Assembly (NCBI RefSeq): GCF_014639315.1
Contig: NZ_BMFY01000012.1
Location: 59,724-123,723 of the forward strand
Source of the DNA: Sediminivirga luteola
GTDB lineage: Bacteria > Actinomycetota > Actinomycetes > Actinomycetales > Brevibacteriaceae
DNA: 64,000 bases
Direction: 5' to 3'
The position numbers and the translations under genes were made by a program. The notes beneath the pieces are model-generated. The model ran no database searches. It was given only the letters and a program-made list of their open reading frames with translations, and was not told where the DNA came from. Of the stretch, positions 1 through 8,735 are shown one piece after another. Every line of letters begins with the position of its first letter. Position 1 is the first letter of the stretch.

Positions 1-111
1 GGTGTTGAACAGCGCGATGACGGGCCACAGGCCGATGATCAGGACGACGAGGATGATGCCCACGCTTATCCAGCCCCGGGCCGTACGTGGACCTCTGAAA
101 CGCATATCCAT
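1..111 (-). CDS. Membrane protein, N-terminal fragment (runs off window)
   Basis: Reading leftwards from an ATG at 111, 37 codons stay open to the window edge. They encode a short basic start (MDMRFRGPRTARGW) followed by one strongly hydrophobic segment (about residues 15-35), so this is the first membrane span of a transporter-like or other integral membrane protein. An AAGGAG ribosome binding site lies about 9 bases upstream (near 122-127), which supports ATG 111 over ATG 105. It lies 17 bases after the CobW stop and is probably the third gene of the amidohydrolase-CobW operon. Too little is visible to name a family; a permease is only a guess from the context. Confidence 0.55.
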   Translation of the reverse strand, partial: MDMRFRGPRTARGWISVGIILVVLIIGLWPVIALFNT

Positions 112-128
112 GGAAGTGGTTCTCCTTC

Positions 129-1433
129 TTACTGTGCGGTGCGACTGTGGCGGGGGTGGACGGGAGTCGGGGAGTCCGCAGGGTGCGGGACATCGGCAGC
201 GGGGCCATCGGCAGGTGTGACGCCAGGGGTGCCGGCGGTGCGCGGGGCGGCGCCGCGTGCGAATCTTGCGGCCGCGTCGTTTGCAAGGCCGGGGGCGACG
301 CCGCTTGCGAGACCGGGGACCGCGCCGGCACCATCGGCGGTGGCTTTCCCCGCGCCCGCCGAGCTGTGAGTGCACGCGTTGGCGCGGAGGGCGTCGGCCA
401 CGAAGCGCAGCTTCTGCTCCGCGTGGGGTCCGGCGGCGATGAGGACCAGGGACGACTCCGGATCCTTGGGCTCCGGGAGACCGTCGGGCGCCGGGCGGTC
501 CGCGCGGTCTCCGGAGACCGGTTCTGTCGTGACGACGTCGCCGGCGAGCTGGATGCGGCTCCAGCCGCCCTCGTCGTTCTCGATGATGCCTTTGGCGCGG
601 ACGAGCGCCGAGCGGTGGTCCCGCAGCGCCGCCACGATCCGCTGGACAGCGTTCAGGCCGGGCAGCGCCACAGTGAGCGACGCGTGCGCGGAGGCATGCT
701 CGGAACGATCCGCCTCGTGCTGAGTGTCCGGCGCGCTCGGGTCCCTGGATCCAGACCTGCTCGCCGATGCGTCTTGACCCGGCTCGGGGTGCGGGTTGCC
801 CTGAACGGGCGGGGCTGCCGGCTCGCCCTTGGCGCGCTCCGTGAGTTCGCGGATGACTGCCTCCGTTCCTGCGGCATCGCCCGGGCCGGCCTGGTGCACG
901 GAGGCCTCCGGGGCCAGCTGGGCGCACCACCGCAGGCTCGCCTCGCGCTGCGCCGGCGTGGCCAGATCGGTCTTGGTGATCACCAGGATGTCCGCGGCTG
1001 CGATCTGCCGGGTGACGATGTCCGCGACGTACTCGTCCGCCAGCCGCCGGGGAGTCACCGCCGCGTCCACGCAGATCACCACCGGTCCGGGACGGAAACC
1101 CGGGTAGCTGCGCCAGCTGCCCAGCCGGGCGGGGTCACCGATCCCGCTGAGCTCGCAGACGACGTGGTCGATGTCCTCGCGTGCCGCCAGCGCCGACATG
1201 GTGCGCTGGACGTCATCGGTGATCTGGCAGCAGATGCACCCGTTGGTCAGCTCCAGGGTGTCCGCGCCGGCCGAGCTGATCAGGGACGCATCGACGTTCA
1301 CCGAGCCGAAGTCGTTGACGACGACGGCCACGCGCCCGTAACTCCCTGCGGAGAGGATGTGGTTGACCAGCGTGGTCTTGCCGGTGCCCAGGTAGCCGCC
1401 GATCAGGGTGAGCGGCTTTCCAGTCCGGCCCAT
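129..1433 (-). CDS. CobW/P47K-type G3E GTPase (putative metallochaperone)
   Basis: G3E-family GTPase of the COG0523 type; such proteins insert or deliver metals such as zinc or cobalt. Visible motifs are a Walker A loop GGYLGTGKT (residues 12-20), the metal-binding GCICC signature (65-69), an ELSGIGDP Walker B-like segment and ITKTD as the guanine-specificity motif. A His/Asp/Glu-rich linker follows the G domain (about residues 205-245) and could bind metal. The C-terminal ~80 residues are Ala/Gly/Pro-rich and low in complexity, which is unusual for the family. Its ATG overlaps the amidohydrolase stop by one base (TGATG), implying translational coupling. This suggests it services that metal-dependent enzyme, but the link is inferred. 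Confidence 0.88.
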   Translation of the reverse strand: MGRTGKPLTLIGGYLGTGKTTLVNHILSAGSYGRVAVVVNDFGSVNVDASLISSAGADTLELTNGCICCQITDDVQRTMSALAAREDIDHVVCELSGIGDPARLGSWRSYPGFRPGPVVICVDAAVTPRRLADEYVADIVTRQIAAADILVITKTDLATPAQREASLRWCAQLAPEASVHQAGPGDAAGTEAVIRELTERAKGEPAAPPVQGNPHPEPGQDASASRSGSRDPSAPDTQHEADRSEHASAHASLTVALPGLNAVQRIVAALRDHRSALVRAKGIIENDEGGWSRIQLAGDVVTTEPVSGDRADRPAPDGLPEPKDPESSLVLIAAGPHAEQKLRFVADALRANACTHSSAGAGKATADGAGAVPGLASGVAPGLANDAAARFARGAAPRTAGTPGVTPADGPAADVPHPADSPTPVHPRHSRTAQ

Positions 1434-3109
1434 CAGGACGACCCGACGTTGCTCCGGAAATGCCGGCCGCCGACCACGGTGCCGTGAACGCGGATGTCCC
1501 CGATCTCGGCGGGATCGACCGCGAGCGGATCATCGGCGAGCACCGCCATGTCGGCGAACTTGCCGGGTTCGATGGAGCCGATCTCGTCGTCGCGTTTGAG
1601 CATGAAAGCGGAGCCGAGGGTGATCGCCTCCAGCGCGTCCTGGGCGCTGATCCTCTCGTTCTCGCCCATGACGCGCCCGGACTGAGTGAGCCTGGTGACG
1701 GCGTGCTTGACCGTCTTGAGCGGGCCCAGCGGGGTGACGGGCGAATCCGAGTGGAGGCTGATGGGCACGCCGTGGCGCAGCGCCGTGGCGGCGGCGTTGT
1801 TCCGGCGTGCGCGGTCCGGACCCATGGTGAGGTCGAGGTGCTGGTCTCCCCACTGCCAGATGTGGTTGGCGAAGAGGTTCGCGCACGCCCCCAGCGCCTT
1901 CATCCGCCGGAACTGCGCCGGGGTCGTCATCTGCGAGTGCGTGCAGGTGTGCCGGTGATCCGGGCGGGGGTGGGCGACGAGGACCTGCTCCAGGGTGTCG
2001 AGGAACAGCTGCGTCGCCTGGTCCCCGTTGCAATGGACGTGGATGAGCAGACCCGCCCGGTGGAAGATCTCGAAGGCACGGTGATACTCCTCCGGGCTGA
2101 CGTTCCACATGCCGTTGGGCTGATCGCCGTAGTAGCCCGGCTCGCGCACCCGGGCGGTGAAGCCCTGCAGGGTGCCGTCGAGCATGAGCTTGACGTTCCC
2201 GAAGGTCAGCCGGTCGGTGGAGAGGTCTCGCAGTTCGACCAGGCGCTGGGCGTCCTCGGCGAGGCTGCCGGACACCGGGCCGATCCCGGCGCCGAAGTGG
2301 AAGACGTTCAGCCGCGCGGGAAAGCCGTCGCCGACGGTGCCGCGGTACAGTTCGACGCCTTCCTCGCCCATCAGGCGGGTGGTGCCCAGATCCGTGAGCG
2401 TGGTGGTCCCCGTGTTCACCGCGTCCTGGCCGAAGCGTTCCAGGGCGGCGCGGTCGACGCTGAGCACGTCGTTCCCGGCGGAGAGTTCCTGCACCAGGCT
2501 CATCGCCGCGAACTCGTGGAGTTCCCCGTTCGGCTGCCCGTCGTCGCCGAGGTGGACGCCCTCGACGTGCGACGCCTCGGCCACCCGGCATCGGCGGATG
2601 GCGGCGGAGTTGACGGTGCAGGCGTGGCCGCTGGCATGTCCGATGTAGATGGGGCGCTCCGTGGACACCCGGTCCAGGTCCCGTGCGGTCAGATGACGGT
2701 CCTGGAAGAAGATCGGGTCGAATCCCCAGGCGATCATCGGCTGGCCGGGGTCGCCGATCTTGCGTTCCTCCCGCTGCAGGCGGGCGATGACGTCGTCGAT
2801 GGAACGGCAGCCGGGCCAGTGGCGACCCTCCGGGTCTACCCGGTCGACGTACCCGATGTACGTTCCCTTCCAGGTGGTGCCAGTGCCCGCGTGGCTGTGC
2901 GCCTCAACGAAGCCGGGGAGGAGGACATCGTCGGCGTAGCGGTCGTCGACGACGGCGCCAGGGTAGGAGAGCAGTTCGTCCACGGTCCCCACCGCCCGGA
3001 AGCGGTCGCCCCGCACGGCCACTGCCTCAGCGGTCGGGCAGCTCGCGTTCATGGTGCGGACCAGCCGCGCTGGATAGACGATGGTGGGTTCCGGGGTCTG
3101 CCCTGGCAT
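1433..3109 (-). CDS. Amidohydrolase family 3 protein (YtcJ-like)
   Basis: 558-residue metal-dependent hydrolase of the amidohydrolase superfamily, closest in layout to YtcJ/N-substituted-formamide deformylase-like enzymes. The first metal motif is in GFVEAHSHAG (about residue 66). Further ligands are likely in HVHCNGDQA, HTCTHSQM and SLHSDSPVTPLGP, in the order expected for the TIM-barrel fold. The C-terminal GSIEPGKFADMAVL segment closes the small beta domain. The ATG at 3109 is preceded by GGGAGA about 9 bases away. The gene leads an operon with the CobW GTPase. Substrate is unknown; cyclic amides, N-formyl compounds or esters are possible. Confidence 0.85.
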   Translation of the reverse strand: MPGQTPEPTIVYPARLVRTMNASCPTAEAVAVRGDRFRAVGTVDELLSYPGAVVDDRYADDVLLPGFVEAHSHAGTGTTWKGTYIGYVDRVDPEGRHWPGCRSIDDVIARLQREERKIGDPGQPMIAWGFDPIFFQDRHLTARDLDRVSTERPIYIGHASGHACTVNSAAIRRCRVAEASHVEGVHLGDDGQPNGELHEFAAMSLVQELSAGNDVLSVDRAALERFGQDAVNTGTTTLTDLGTTRLMGEEGVELYRGTVGDGFPARLNVFHFGAGIGPVSGSLAEDAQRLVELRDLSTDRLTFGNVKLMLDGTLQGFTARVREPGYYGDQPNGMWNVSPEEYHRAFEIFHRAGLLIHVHCNGDQATQLFLDTLEQVLVAHPRPDHRHTCTHSQMTTPAQFRRMKALGACANLFANHIWQWGDQHLDLTMGPDRARRNNAAATALRHGVPISLHSDSPVTPLGPLKTVKHAVTRLTQSGRVMGENERISAQDALEAITLGSAFMLKRDDEIGSIEPGKFADMAVLADDPLAVDPAEIGDIRVHGTVVGGRHFRSNVGSS

Positions 3110-3546
3110 ACGTATCTGTCTCCCTTACTTCATCACTTCATCGGAATCCGTGCTCGTCCACGGCATCCGCTGCAAGCCAGCTCGTGCGCCTGGACCGGCG
3201 AAGCGCGACGCCCTTCCCGGTGGCCGCCGCGCAGTCCGGCATCGGCGTGAGGAGCCGCCAGGCCAGGCCGGGCGGAGCCGGGACGGCCTGCCGTGTCTCA
3301 TCCTGGTCTGGAGTTGTTTCGGCTGGACGTTCCTCACGGTTGCGTTCCCGATAACAGCTATTGATTGTTGTGGCGTCCGGCATCACGGCAGTCGATGACA
3401 GCCCTTCTAGTCTGGTGGCTCAGGTCACATGCGTCCAATGCATTTATCTGGCGGAGCTCATCACGAGAGTCGATGGCGAGGGTGACAGGGCGATGCCCAT
3501 CACCGCAGCGGCGGTGCCGGATGCGCCGGACGCCGAGGCCTAAATC
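3110..3546. other. Intergenic region between LysR gene and amidohydrolase operon
   Basis: 437 bases without a credible gene. It must carry the leftward promoter of the amidohydrolase-CobW operon. The most AT-rich part is 3350-3370, where AACA (3353-3356) and TGTT (3366-3369) form a short inverted repeat, a plausible but unproven site for the neighbouring LysR regulator. No convincing -35/-10 pair stands out. Confidence 0.4.
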
Positions 3547-4467
3547 TCAGCCGGCGTCGGGACGGATGGCGCGGTACAGCCCCTCGCACACCTCGGCGAA
3601 GGCCTGAGCCCTCCGGGTCAGACGAGCACGTTCGGGCCAGGCGAGCACGACGTCGATGCCGGGGACGTCATCGGCGATCCCCAGCGCCGCTGTGCTGCCG
3701 CCGGCGGAGGTCGTGGCGGCGACCCGCTGATTGAGCACCGTGTATCCGTGCCCCTGACCGACGAACGACCTCACCGTCTCGTATCCGTAGAACCGGTGCC
3801 GGATATACGGGGTCACCCCCGCCGCCCGGAACACCTCCTCGTAGTACTGCTGCGAATACGGCAGGGCGAGCTGGATCATCGGCTCGCTCGCGAAGTCCCG
3901 CAGGTGGACGGGCGCGGACCGGCCGGCGGCGGGATGATCGGCGGCGACGAGGACATGCGGGGCGATGGTGTCGACAAGGCGGGTCTCGAACCCGGGGCCG
4001 AGACCCAGGGCGTACGTGAGCGCCATCTCGCATTCACCCGCGTAGAGCGCCTTCTGCAGGGTCGCCAGGTCCGCCTCCAGGAACTGCACATGGACGTGCG
4101 GATAGCGGGCTTCGAACTCGGCGAGGATATGCGGCAGCCGGAACGGCGCGATCGGCGCGAAGATCCCGACGCTCAACGGCCCGGACAGCGACTCCCCCAC
4201 GCCTTGCGCCGACTCACGCAGGGCATCGGCATGCTCCAGGAAGACGCCGACATCGGCGGCGAGCCGGCGACCGGCGGCGGAGAGCACCACCGAGCGGTTG
4301 CGCTGCCTGATGAACAGCTGCACGCCGAGCGCGCGCTCAAGCTGCGCCATCGCGGTGGAGACCGCCGACTGGGAGACGTTGAGACGCGCCGCGGCCTCGG
4401 TCATGCTCTCATGCCGGGCGACGGCCTGGAAGTAGCTCAGCTGCGTCAAGGTGAAGGGATGCGGCAC
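3547..4467 (-). CDS. LysR-family transcriptional regulator
   Basis: 306 residues, the usual length for the family. The N-terminal winged helix-turn-helix includes LTQLSYFQAVARHESMTEAA and LNVSQSAVSTAMAQLERALG (about residues 7-50), followed by the LysR linker helix and a periplasmic-binding-protein-like effector domain (about 90-295). It is transcribed towards the amidohydrolase operon on the same strand, so it may control that operon in response to its substrate. The rightward neighbour is a tRNA, so there is no divergent partner gene. Confidence 0.9.
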   Translation of the reverse strand: MPHPFTLTQLSYFQAVARHESMTEAAARLNVSQSAVSTAMAQLERALGVQLFIRQRNRSVVLSAAGRRLAADVGVFLEHADALRESAQGVGESLSGPLSVGIFAPIAPFRLPHILAEFEARYPHVHVQFLEADLATLQKALYAGECEMALTYALGLGPGFETRLVDTIAPHVLVAADHPAAGRSAPVHLRDFASEPMIQLALPYSQQYYEEVFRAAGVTPYIRHRFYGYETVRSFVGQGHGYTVLNQRVAATTSAGGSTAALGIADDVPGIDVVLAWPERARLTRRAQAFAEVCEGLYRAIRPDAG

Positions 4468-4604
4468 GGCTGATATCGTCTCACGCGCTCCCTCGGCGGC
4501 CCACCGGCACAGGTCCGGCGGATCGGGCCCAGCGGGGGCTCAGGCCAGGCCCATGGCGGGCGGACCCGGAGCGGGCACGGGCGGGCGGCCCCGCGACAGA
4601 CGCG

Positions 4605-4648
4605 AAGAGGCCCGTTTCCCTGGTCTCACCTGGGAAAACGGGCCTCTT
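4605..4648 (-). terminator. Stem-loop terminator after tRNA-Ser
   Basis: AAGAGGCCCGTTT (4605-4617) pairs with AAACGGGCCTCTT (4636-4648), leaving an 18-base loop. It lies about 9 bases past the 3' end of the tRNA gene on the minus strand and is GC-rich with A/T ends, as expected for a terminator. Confidence 0.8.
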
Positions 4649-4656
4649 GAGAAACG

Positions 4657-4747
4657 CGGAGCCGGTGGGATTTGAACCCACGGTCCCGAATAATCGGGAC
4701 TCCACCTTAGCAGGGTGGTGCACTAGACCAGACTATGCGACGACTCC
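4657..4747 (-). tRNA. tRNA-Ser, anticodon GCU
   Basis: On the minus strand the 7-bp acceptor stem GGAGTCG/CGGCTCC closes a 91-nt tRNA. The anticodon stem CCACC/GGTGG holds the loop CTGCTAA, giving anticodon GCT. The long variable arm (GTCCCGA/TCGGGAC) identifies a class II serine tRNA, and the T arm is GTGGG-TTCAAAT-CCCAC. The discriminator base is G and CCA is not encoded. A terminator hairpin follows. Confidence 0.97.
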
Positions 4748-4864
4748 AGACACATCAGCAGTGCGAGTACCAGGGTATCGCCTCGGCTCACAGTGAGCAA
4801 AGCGCCCTGCGGCGCCGCCGGCCGGCTCAGGCGCGCACGCCCCGGCGGCAGCTACGATCGGGGA

Positions 4865-5584
4865 ATGGACCCCGCACCGGACGAGCCGCGCAGCCGCAGC
4901 AGTGAGCGGTTCTCCGCCGCACATTTCGGCGACCGCGTTCTCGGTGACCTGGTGGAACTCGTCGGGACGAAACAGCCGGGTGACCGGCTTCCCAGCGAAC
5001 GGGAGCTCGCCGAGCGGCTCGGCGTGTCCCGCACCGCGCTGCGCGATCGGATCGGCCGCCTGGAGTCGCTCGGGATCCTGGAGCGCCGGGAGCGCGAAGG
5101 GACGATCTACACCGGCCTGCAGCCCGAGCGGATGGGCGAGGTCCTGATCCTCGGGTTGATCTCCTCCGAGATCCACGTCGAGTCCCTGGTCTCGGTGCGG
5201 CACGCGCTGGAGCGCCAGGCGGCGATCCTGGCCAGCACCCAGCCGATGGACGGCGGTCTGGCAGTGATGCGCGAGGCCGTCACCCGGATGCACGAGACCG
5301 ATGACGGCACCGAGCTGTACCGGGCCGACAACGACTTCCACCGCGGGCTCTTCCTGGCGTCGAACTCCTCGGCGCTGATCTTCTTCTCCCGCGTGCTTCG
5401 TGTCCCACTGACCGGCACCCTGCGGCACCTGACCCTCGCGGCCGAGCGGGACACGCTCCGCATCATCCACAGCGATCTGCTGCACGCCGTCGAGGCCGGG
5501 GATCCCGGGCGCACCGGCGCGGCCGTCGACGCCCACTTCGACTGGCTCGACGAGTTGTTCGAGAAGGAGTCGCGGCAGCGATGA
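4865..5584 (+). CDS. FadR/GntR-family regulator with FCD domain
   Basis: 239 residues from ATG 4865; an upstream in-frame ATG (4793) would add a non-conserved extension. The wHTH is in LPSERELAERLGVSRTALRD (about residues 41-60) and the C-terminal all-helical FCD ligand domain shows the acidic/His metal-site pattern (DNDFHRG, HSDLLHAVEAGDP, DAHFD). Members usually sense carboxylic acids and bind TNGTNNNACNA operators. Two sites of exactly that form occur in this window (9668-9680 and 13576-13588), both upstream of genes in the convergent TRAP/E1 cluster. I infer that this is the repressor of that cluster. Confidence 0.9.
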   Translation: MDPAPDEPRSRSSERFSAAHFGDRVLGDLVELVGTKQPGDRLPSERELAERLGVSRTALRDRIGRLESLGILERREREGTIYTGLQPERMGEVLILGLISSEIHVESLVSVRHALERQAAILASTQPMDGGLAVMREAVTRMHETDDGTELYRADNDFHRGLFLASNSSALIFFSRVLRVPLTGTLRHLTLAAERDTLRIIHSDLLHAVEAGDPGRTGAAVDAHFDWLDELFEKESRQR

Positions 5585-5637
5585 GCGCGCCGCCGGCCTC
5601 GCAAACGCGACGCCGGCGGCCGCGGCGCACAGGGACG

Positions 5638-6447
5638 TCAGGGCGCGGTCGGCGGGTTCACCTGGTGGATCAGCCCACCGTCGACCGGCAGGCACACGCC
5701 GTTGACGTACCTGGCCGCCTTGGAGGCGAGGAAAAGTGCGGCGGCGGCGACGTCCCCCGGCTCCCCCATCGATCCGGTCGGAGAAAGCCGCTCCCGGTCG
5801 GCGCGCATCGCCTCCGGCGAGTCATAGGCCCCGGCGATCTGCCGGTACATCATGGGGGAGGCGATGTACCCCGGCGATATCGCATTGGCCCGCACGCCAC
5901 GGCGCCCGTACTGGATCGCCAGGCTCTTCGTGAACTCGATCAGACCCGCCTTCGAGGCCGCGTACGCGGGGTAGTCGTAGCCGATGTAGCGCATGCCGCC
6001 GACGGAGGCGATGTTCACGATGCTCCCACCGCCCTGCTCGAGCATCACCGGCAGCACGTGTTTGGCCGTGATGAACGCGCTGGTGAGGTTCACCCGGAAC
6101 GTGCGCTCCCATGCTTCGACGCTCATTTCCAGCGGTCCACCCATCGGGGCGATGCCGACGTTGTTGTGCAGCACGTCGATGCGGCCGAACGACTCCAGGC
6201 AGACACGCACGGCGGCGGCCACCGACCCGGAGTCGGTCACGTCGGCCGTGACGGCGAGCACCTCCGCGTCCGGCACCTGCTCCCGCACTGTCTGCCGGGC
6301 GCGTTCCGCTCCGGCGGCGTCGATGTCGGCGATCACCACGTTCGCTCCGGCGCCGGCATAGGCGAGGCCGCTGGCCAGGCCGTTGGTGATCTCCCCCGAG
6401 GACGAGCCGCCGCCGAACACGACGGCCGTCTCCCCCGTAAGCATCAT
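5638..6447 (-). CDS. SDR-family oxidoreductase (last gene of TRAP/E1 cluster)
   Basis: 269 residues; start chosen at ATG 6447, which overlaps the E1 beta stop (6444-6446). ATG 6444 is an alternative. The SDR fold is clear: NNVGIAP, a catalytic Ser in IVNIASVGG and YAASKAG (Tyr-x3-Lys), and a C-terminal GVCLPVDGGL. The cofactor loop is odd: GGGSSSGEITNGLA replaces the standard TGxxxGIG. It still looks able to bind a dinucleotide but may signal a specialised subfamily. It probably oxidises or reduces a hydroxyl/keto group in the pathway served by the TRAP transporter. Confidence 0.88.
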   Translation of the reverse strand: MMLTGETAVVFGGGSSSGEITNGLASGLAYAGAGANVVIADIDAAGAERARQTVREQVPDAEVLAVTADVTDSGSVAAAVRVCLESFGRIDVLHNNVGIAPMGGPLEMSVEAWERTFRVNLTSAFITAKHVLPVMLEQGGGSIVNIASVGGMRYIGYDYPAYAASKAGLIEFTKSLAIQYGRRGVRANAISPGYIASPMMYRQIAGAYDSPEAMRADRERLSPTGSMGEPGDVAAAALFLASKAARYVNGVCLPVDGGLIHQVNPPTAP

Positions 6448-7466
6448 GCGGGTGTCCCCGCCTCTGCCATGGTGGCACCGCGAACGGCTCGCACTGCGGC
6501 GATCATCTCGTCCCGGCCCGGTGTCACGGTACGCTCGAGCGGCTCGCTGTACGGGATGGGCGTGCGCGCGCCGCCGATGCGGCGAGGCGCGGCATCGAGC
6601 AGATCCCACGCCTCCTCGGCCACCTGCGCGACGAACTCCGCTCCCCAGCCGTAGTCCCGGACGGCCTCATGACCGACGATCAGGTGCCGTGTCTTCCGGA
6701 TCGAACCGATGACCGTCTCCATATCGAAGGGGTACAACGTGCGCGGGTCGATGATCTCCGCCTCGATACCTTCCTCCGCGAGCTGGTCGGCGGCCGCGAG
6801 CGCGGCGTGCAGCACCTGCTGCGTGGCCACGACCGTCACGTCCGTGCCCGGCCGGGCGATCCGCGCCTGACCGAACGCGACCGGCTGGAAGTCCACCTCT
6901 CCCTTGTCATAGTACAGGTTCTTGTGTTCCAGGAAGATGGTCGGATTGTCCGTGCGCACAGCCTGGACCAGTAACCCGTACGCGTCGCCGGGCGTCGCCG
7001 GCACTGCGACCTCCAGGCCCGGGACATGCGCGAAGATCGTCTCGAGGGACTGCGAGTGCTGGGCCGCCTTGCCGATTCCCGATCCGCCATTGGTCCTGAT
7101 CACCAGTGGCACATCAAACTGGCCACCGAACATGTAGCGCGCCTTGGCCGCCTGGTTGATGATCCCGTCGAAGCCGAGCAGGGAAAAGTCGGAGTACATG
7201 ATCTCCAGGATCGGCCGGGTCCCACGGGCGGCTGCGGCACCGACGGCCGCCAGGAGCACCTCTTCGCTGATGGGGGTGTCACGCACCCGCCCGGGGCCAT
7301 AGACGTCGACGAGCTTGCGTGTCACGCCGTAGATGCCGCCGCCGGTGCCCCAGGTGGTGATGTCCTCTCCCAGCACGAACGCCTCGGGGATGTCCGCGAG
7401 GATGTCATGGAGGGCGGAGTTCAGTGCCCGCCAGGTGGTGAGGTTCTTCGGTGTCTTCTCCGTCAT
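6444..7466 (-). CDS. 2-oxoacid/acetoin dehydrogenase E1 beta subunit
   Basis: 340 residues from ATG 7466, which overlaps the E1 alpha stop in an ATGA. This is the transketolase-like beta chain of thiamine-diphosphate E1 (pyruvate/branched-chain/acetoin dehydrogenase family). Conserved segments include FVLGEDI, PISEEVLLAAVGAAA, RTNGGSGIGKAAQHSQS, FLEHKNLYYDKGEV and EIIDPRTLYPFD. The final HSQS/GIG region and overall length fit AcoB/PdhB-like proteins. With the alpha subunit it would form an alpha2beta2 decarboxylase or acyloin-cleaving enzyme transferring an acyl unit to a lipoyl domain, here the neighbour at 8447-8677. Confidence 0.92.
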   Translation of the reverse strand: MTEKTPKNLTTWRALNSALHDILADIPEAFVLGEDITTWGTGGGIYGVTRKLVDVYGPGRVRDTPISEEVLLAAVGAAAARGTRPILEIMYSDFSLLGFDGIINQAAKARYMFGGQFDVPLVIRTNGGSGIGKAAQHSQSLETIFAHVPGLEVAVPATPGDAYGLLVQAVRTDNPTIFLEHKNLYYDKGEVDFQPVAFGQARIARPGTDVTVVATQQVLHAALAAADQLAEEGIEAEIIDPRTLYPFDMETVIGSIRKTRHLIVGHEAVRDYGWGAEFVAQVAEEAWDLLDAAPRRIGGARTPIPYSEPLERTVTPGRDEMIAAVRAVRGATMAEAGTPA

Positions 7467-8443
7467 CGTCCTGCCCATCCTTGCGTCGCGTAGACATCGG
7501 TGTGCGCGCTGGCCGGGTCCGGCAGCGCCGAGGCCCGGGCGTACCGTTCGGCTTCGTCGATCTCCGCGGTGATCTGTTCCTGGGTGCGCTCCCACTCCCC
7601 GGCTGCGAGGATCCCGGACTCCTCCAGCCGGGTCCGCAACCGGGTGAGGGGGTCACGCGTGTGCCATTCCCGGACCTCGTCCTTGCTGCGGTAGATCTCC
7701 GTGTCCCCGGCCATATGGCCCAGGTAGCGGTAGGTGTCGGCGACGATCATGCTCGGTCCTTCGCCGGCGCGGGCTCTCGCGACGGCGGTCTCGGCGGCGT
7801 CGTACACCGCCGGCAGGTCCATTCCGTCGACGGCAATGGCAGGTACCCCGTACGCCTCGCCCCGGCGGGTGAAGTCGGGCTGGGCGACCATCTGCTCGAT
7901 CGCCGCGGACTGTGCGTAGTGATTGTTCTCCAGCACGAAGAGCACCGGCAGCGACCAGATCGCCGCCAGGTTGAGGGCCTCGGCCAGGACGCCCTGGTTG
8001 GCGCCGCCGTCGCCGAAGTACGCCACCGCGACGCTGCCGTCGCCGCTCACCTGCGCGGCGAGGGCGGCGCCGGTGGCGATGCCGATGCCGGCGCCGACGA
8101 TGCCGTTGGTGCCCAGCACGCCCAGTTCGGCGACGCCGATGTGCATCGAGCCGCCCTTGCCGCCGCAGTAGCCGTCCCTGCGCCCCAGGATCTCCGCCAT
8201 CGTGCGGCCGAAATCGGCCCCCTTGGCGAGGGTGTGGGCGTGTCCCCGGTGGTTGCTGGCGATGGCATCGCGGGCCTCGAGGTTCATCGAGACGCCCACT
8301 GCGACGGCCTCCATCCCCACCGAGGGATGGGTCGAGCCGCGGATGAGCCCCTCCTGGGAGAGCGCCGGCAGCCGCTGCTCGAATTCCCTGATCTTGGCCA
8401 TCAGGCGAAGCCCCTTCAGGCCGTGCTCATGCAGATCGAACAT
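7463..8443 (-). CDS. 2-oxoacid/acetoin dehydrogenase E1 alpha subunit
   Basis: 326 residues, typical for AcoA/PdhA-type E1 alpha. The thiamine-diphosphate motif is complete: GDG in AVAYFGDGGANQG and, about 28 residues on, the NN of LFVLENNHYA. ASNHRGHAHTLAKG and GYCGGKGGSMHIG are the expected active-site segments, and YRYLGHMAGD the phosphorylation-loop equivalent. It starts three bases after the stop of the lipoyl gene and overlaps E1 beta by four bases. Substrate cannot be read from sequence; the adjacent SDRs suggest an acyloin or 2-oxoacid made from a hydroxylated compound. Confidence 0.93.
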   Translation of the reverse strand: MFDLHEHGLKGLRLMAKIREFEQRLPALSQEGLIRGSTHPSVGMEAVAVGVSMNLEARDAIASNHRGHAHTLAKGADFGRTMAEILGRRDGYCGGKGGSMHIGVAELGVLGTNGIVGAGIGIATGAALAAQVSGDGSVAVAYFGDGGANQGVLAEALNLAAIWSLPVLFVLENNHYAQSAAIEQMVAQPDFTRRGEAYGVPAIAVDGMDLPAVYDAAETAVARARAGEGPSMIVADTYRYLGHMAGDTEIYRSKDEVREWHTRDPLTRLRTRLEESGILAAGEWERTQEQITAEIDEAERYARASALPDPASAHTDVYATQGWAGR

Positions 8444-8446
8444 CGC

Positions 8447-8677
8447 TCACTCCTCCACGACGGCGATGACCTGGCCAAGTTCGACCACATCGCCCTCCTC
8501 GGCGCGGTGCCGCAGTGTTCCCGCGGCGGGTGATTCGACATCGACGACGACCTTCGAGGTTTCGATCTGAGCGACCGTCTGCCCCTGGGTGACGGTGTCG
8601 CCGTCCGTGGCGAGCCACTCCACCAGGTCGCCCTCGGTCTCCTCGCCGAGCAGGTCGGCGGACAGGGTGATGTCCAT
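8447..8677 (-). CDS. Free-standing lipoyl-domain protein
   Basis: 76 residues that constitute one biotinyl/lipoyl attachment domain and nothing else. The modified lysine is predicted as Lys42 in QIETSKVVVDV, and ESPAAGTL forms the second half of the barrel. It resembles the N-terminal lipoyl domain of E2 acyltransferases but has no linker, peripheral-subunit-binding domain or catalytic CHxxxDG-type core. Lying directly before E1 alpha/beta, it is the likely acyl acceptor. It must then either hand its cargo to an E2/E3 encoded elsewhere or serve as a mobile carrier on its own. Confidence 0.88.
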   Translation of the reverse strand: MDITLSADLLGEETEGDLVEWLATDGDTVTQGQTVAQIETSKVVVDVESPAAGTLRHRAEEGDVVELGQVIAVVEE

Positions 8678-8735
8678 GAGTACTCCTTCGTTCTAGGTGG
8701 TTGTCGACTGGGTGGTCGCGGTCCGTGCAGACCGG

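Noticed and set aside
1460..3250. Long open frame antisense to the amidohydrolase gene
   Set aside because: GC-rich third-position shadow; composition is Arg/Val/Gly-biased with no domain, and the minus strand carries a clear conserved enzyme.
3361..3543. Short open frame between amidohydrolase and LysR genes
   Set aside because: No ribosome site, no recognisable motifs; treated as intergenic.
4766..4773. Third FadR-type operator upstream of the FCD regulator
   Set aside because: AGTACCAG matches only one half-site; the left half is absent.
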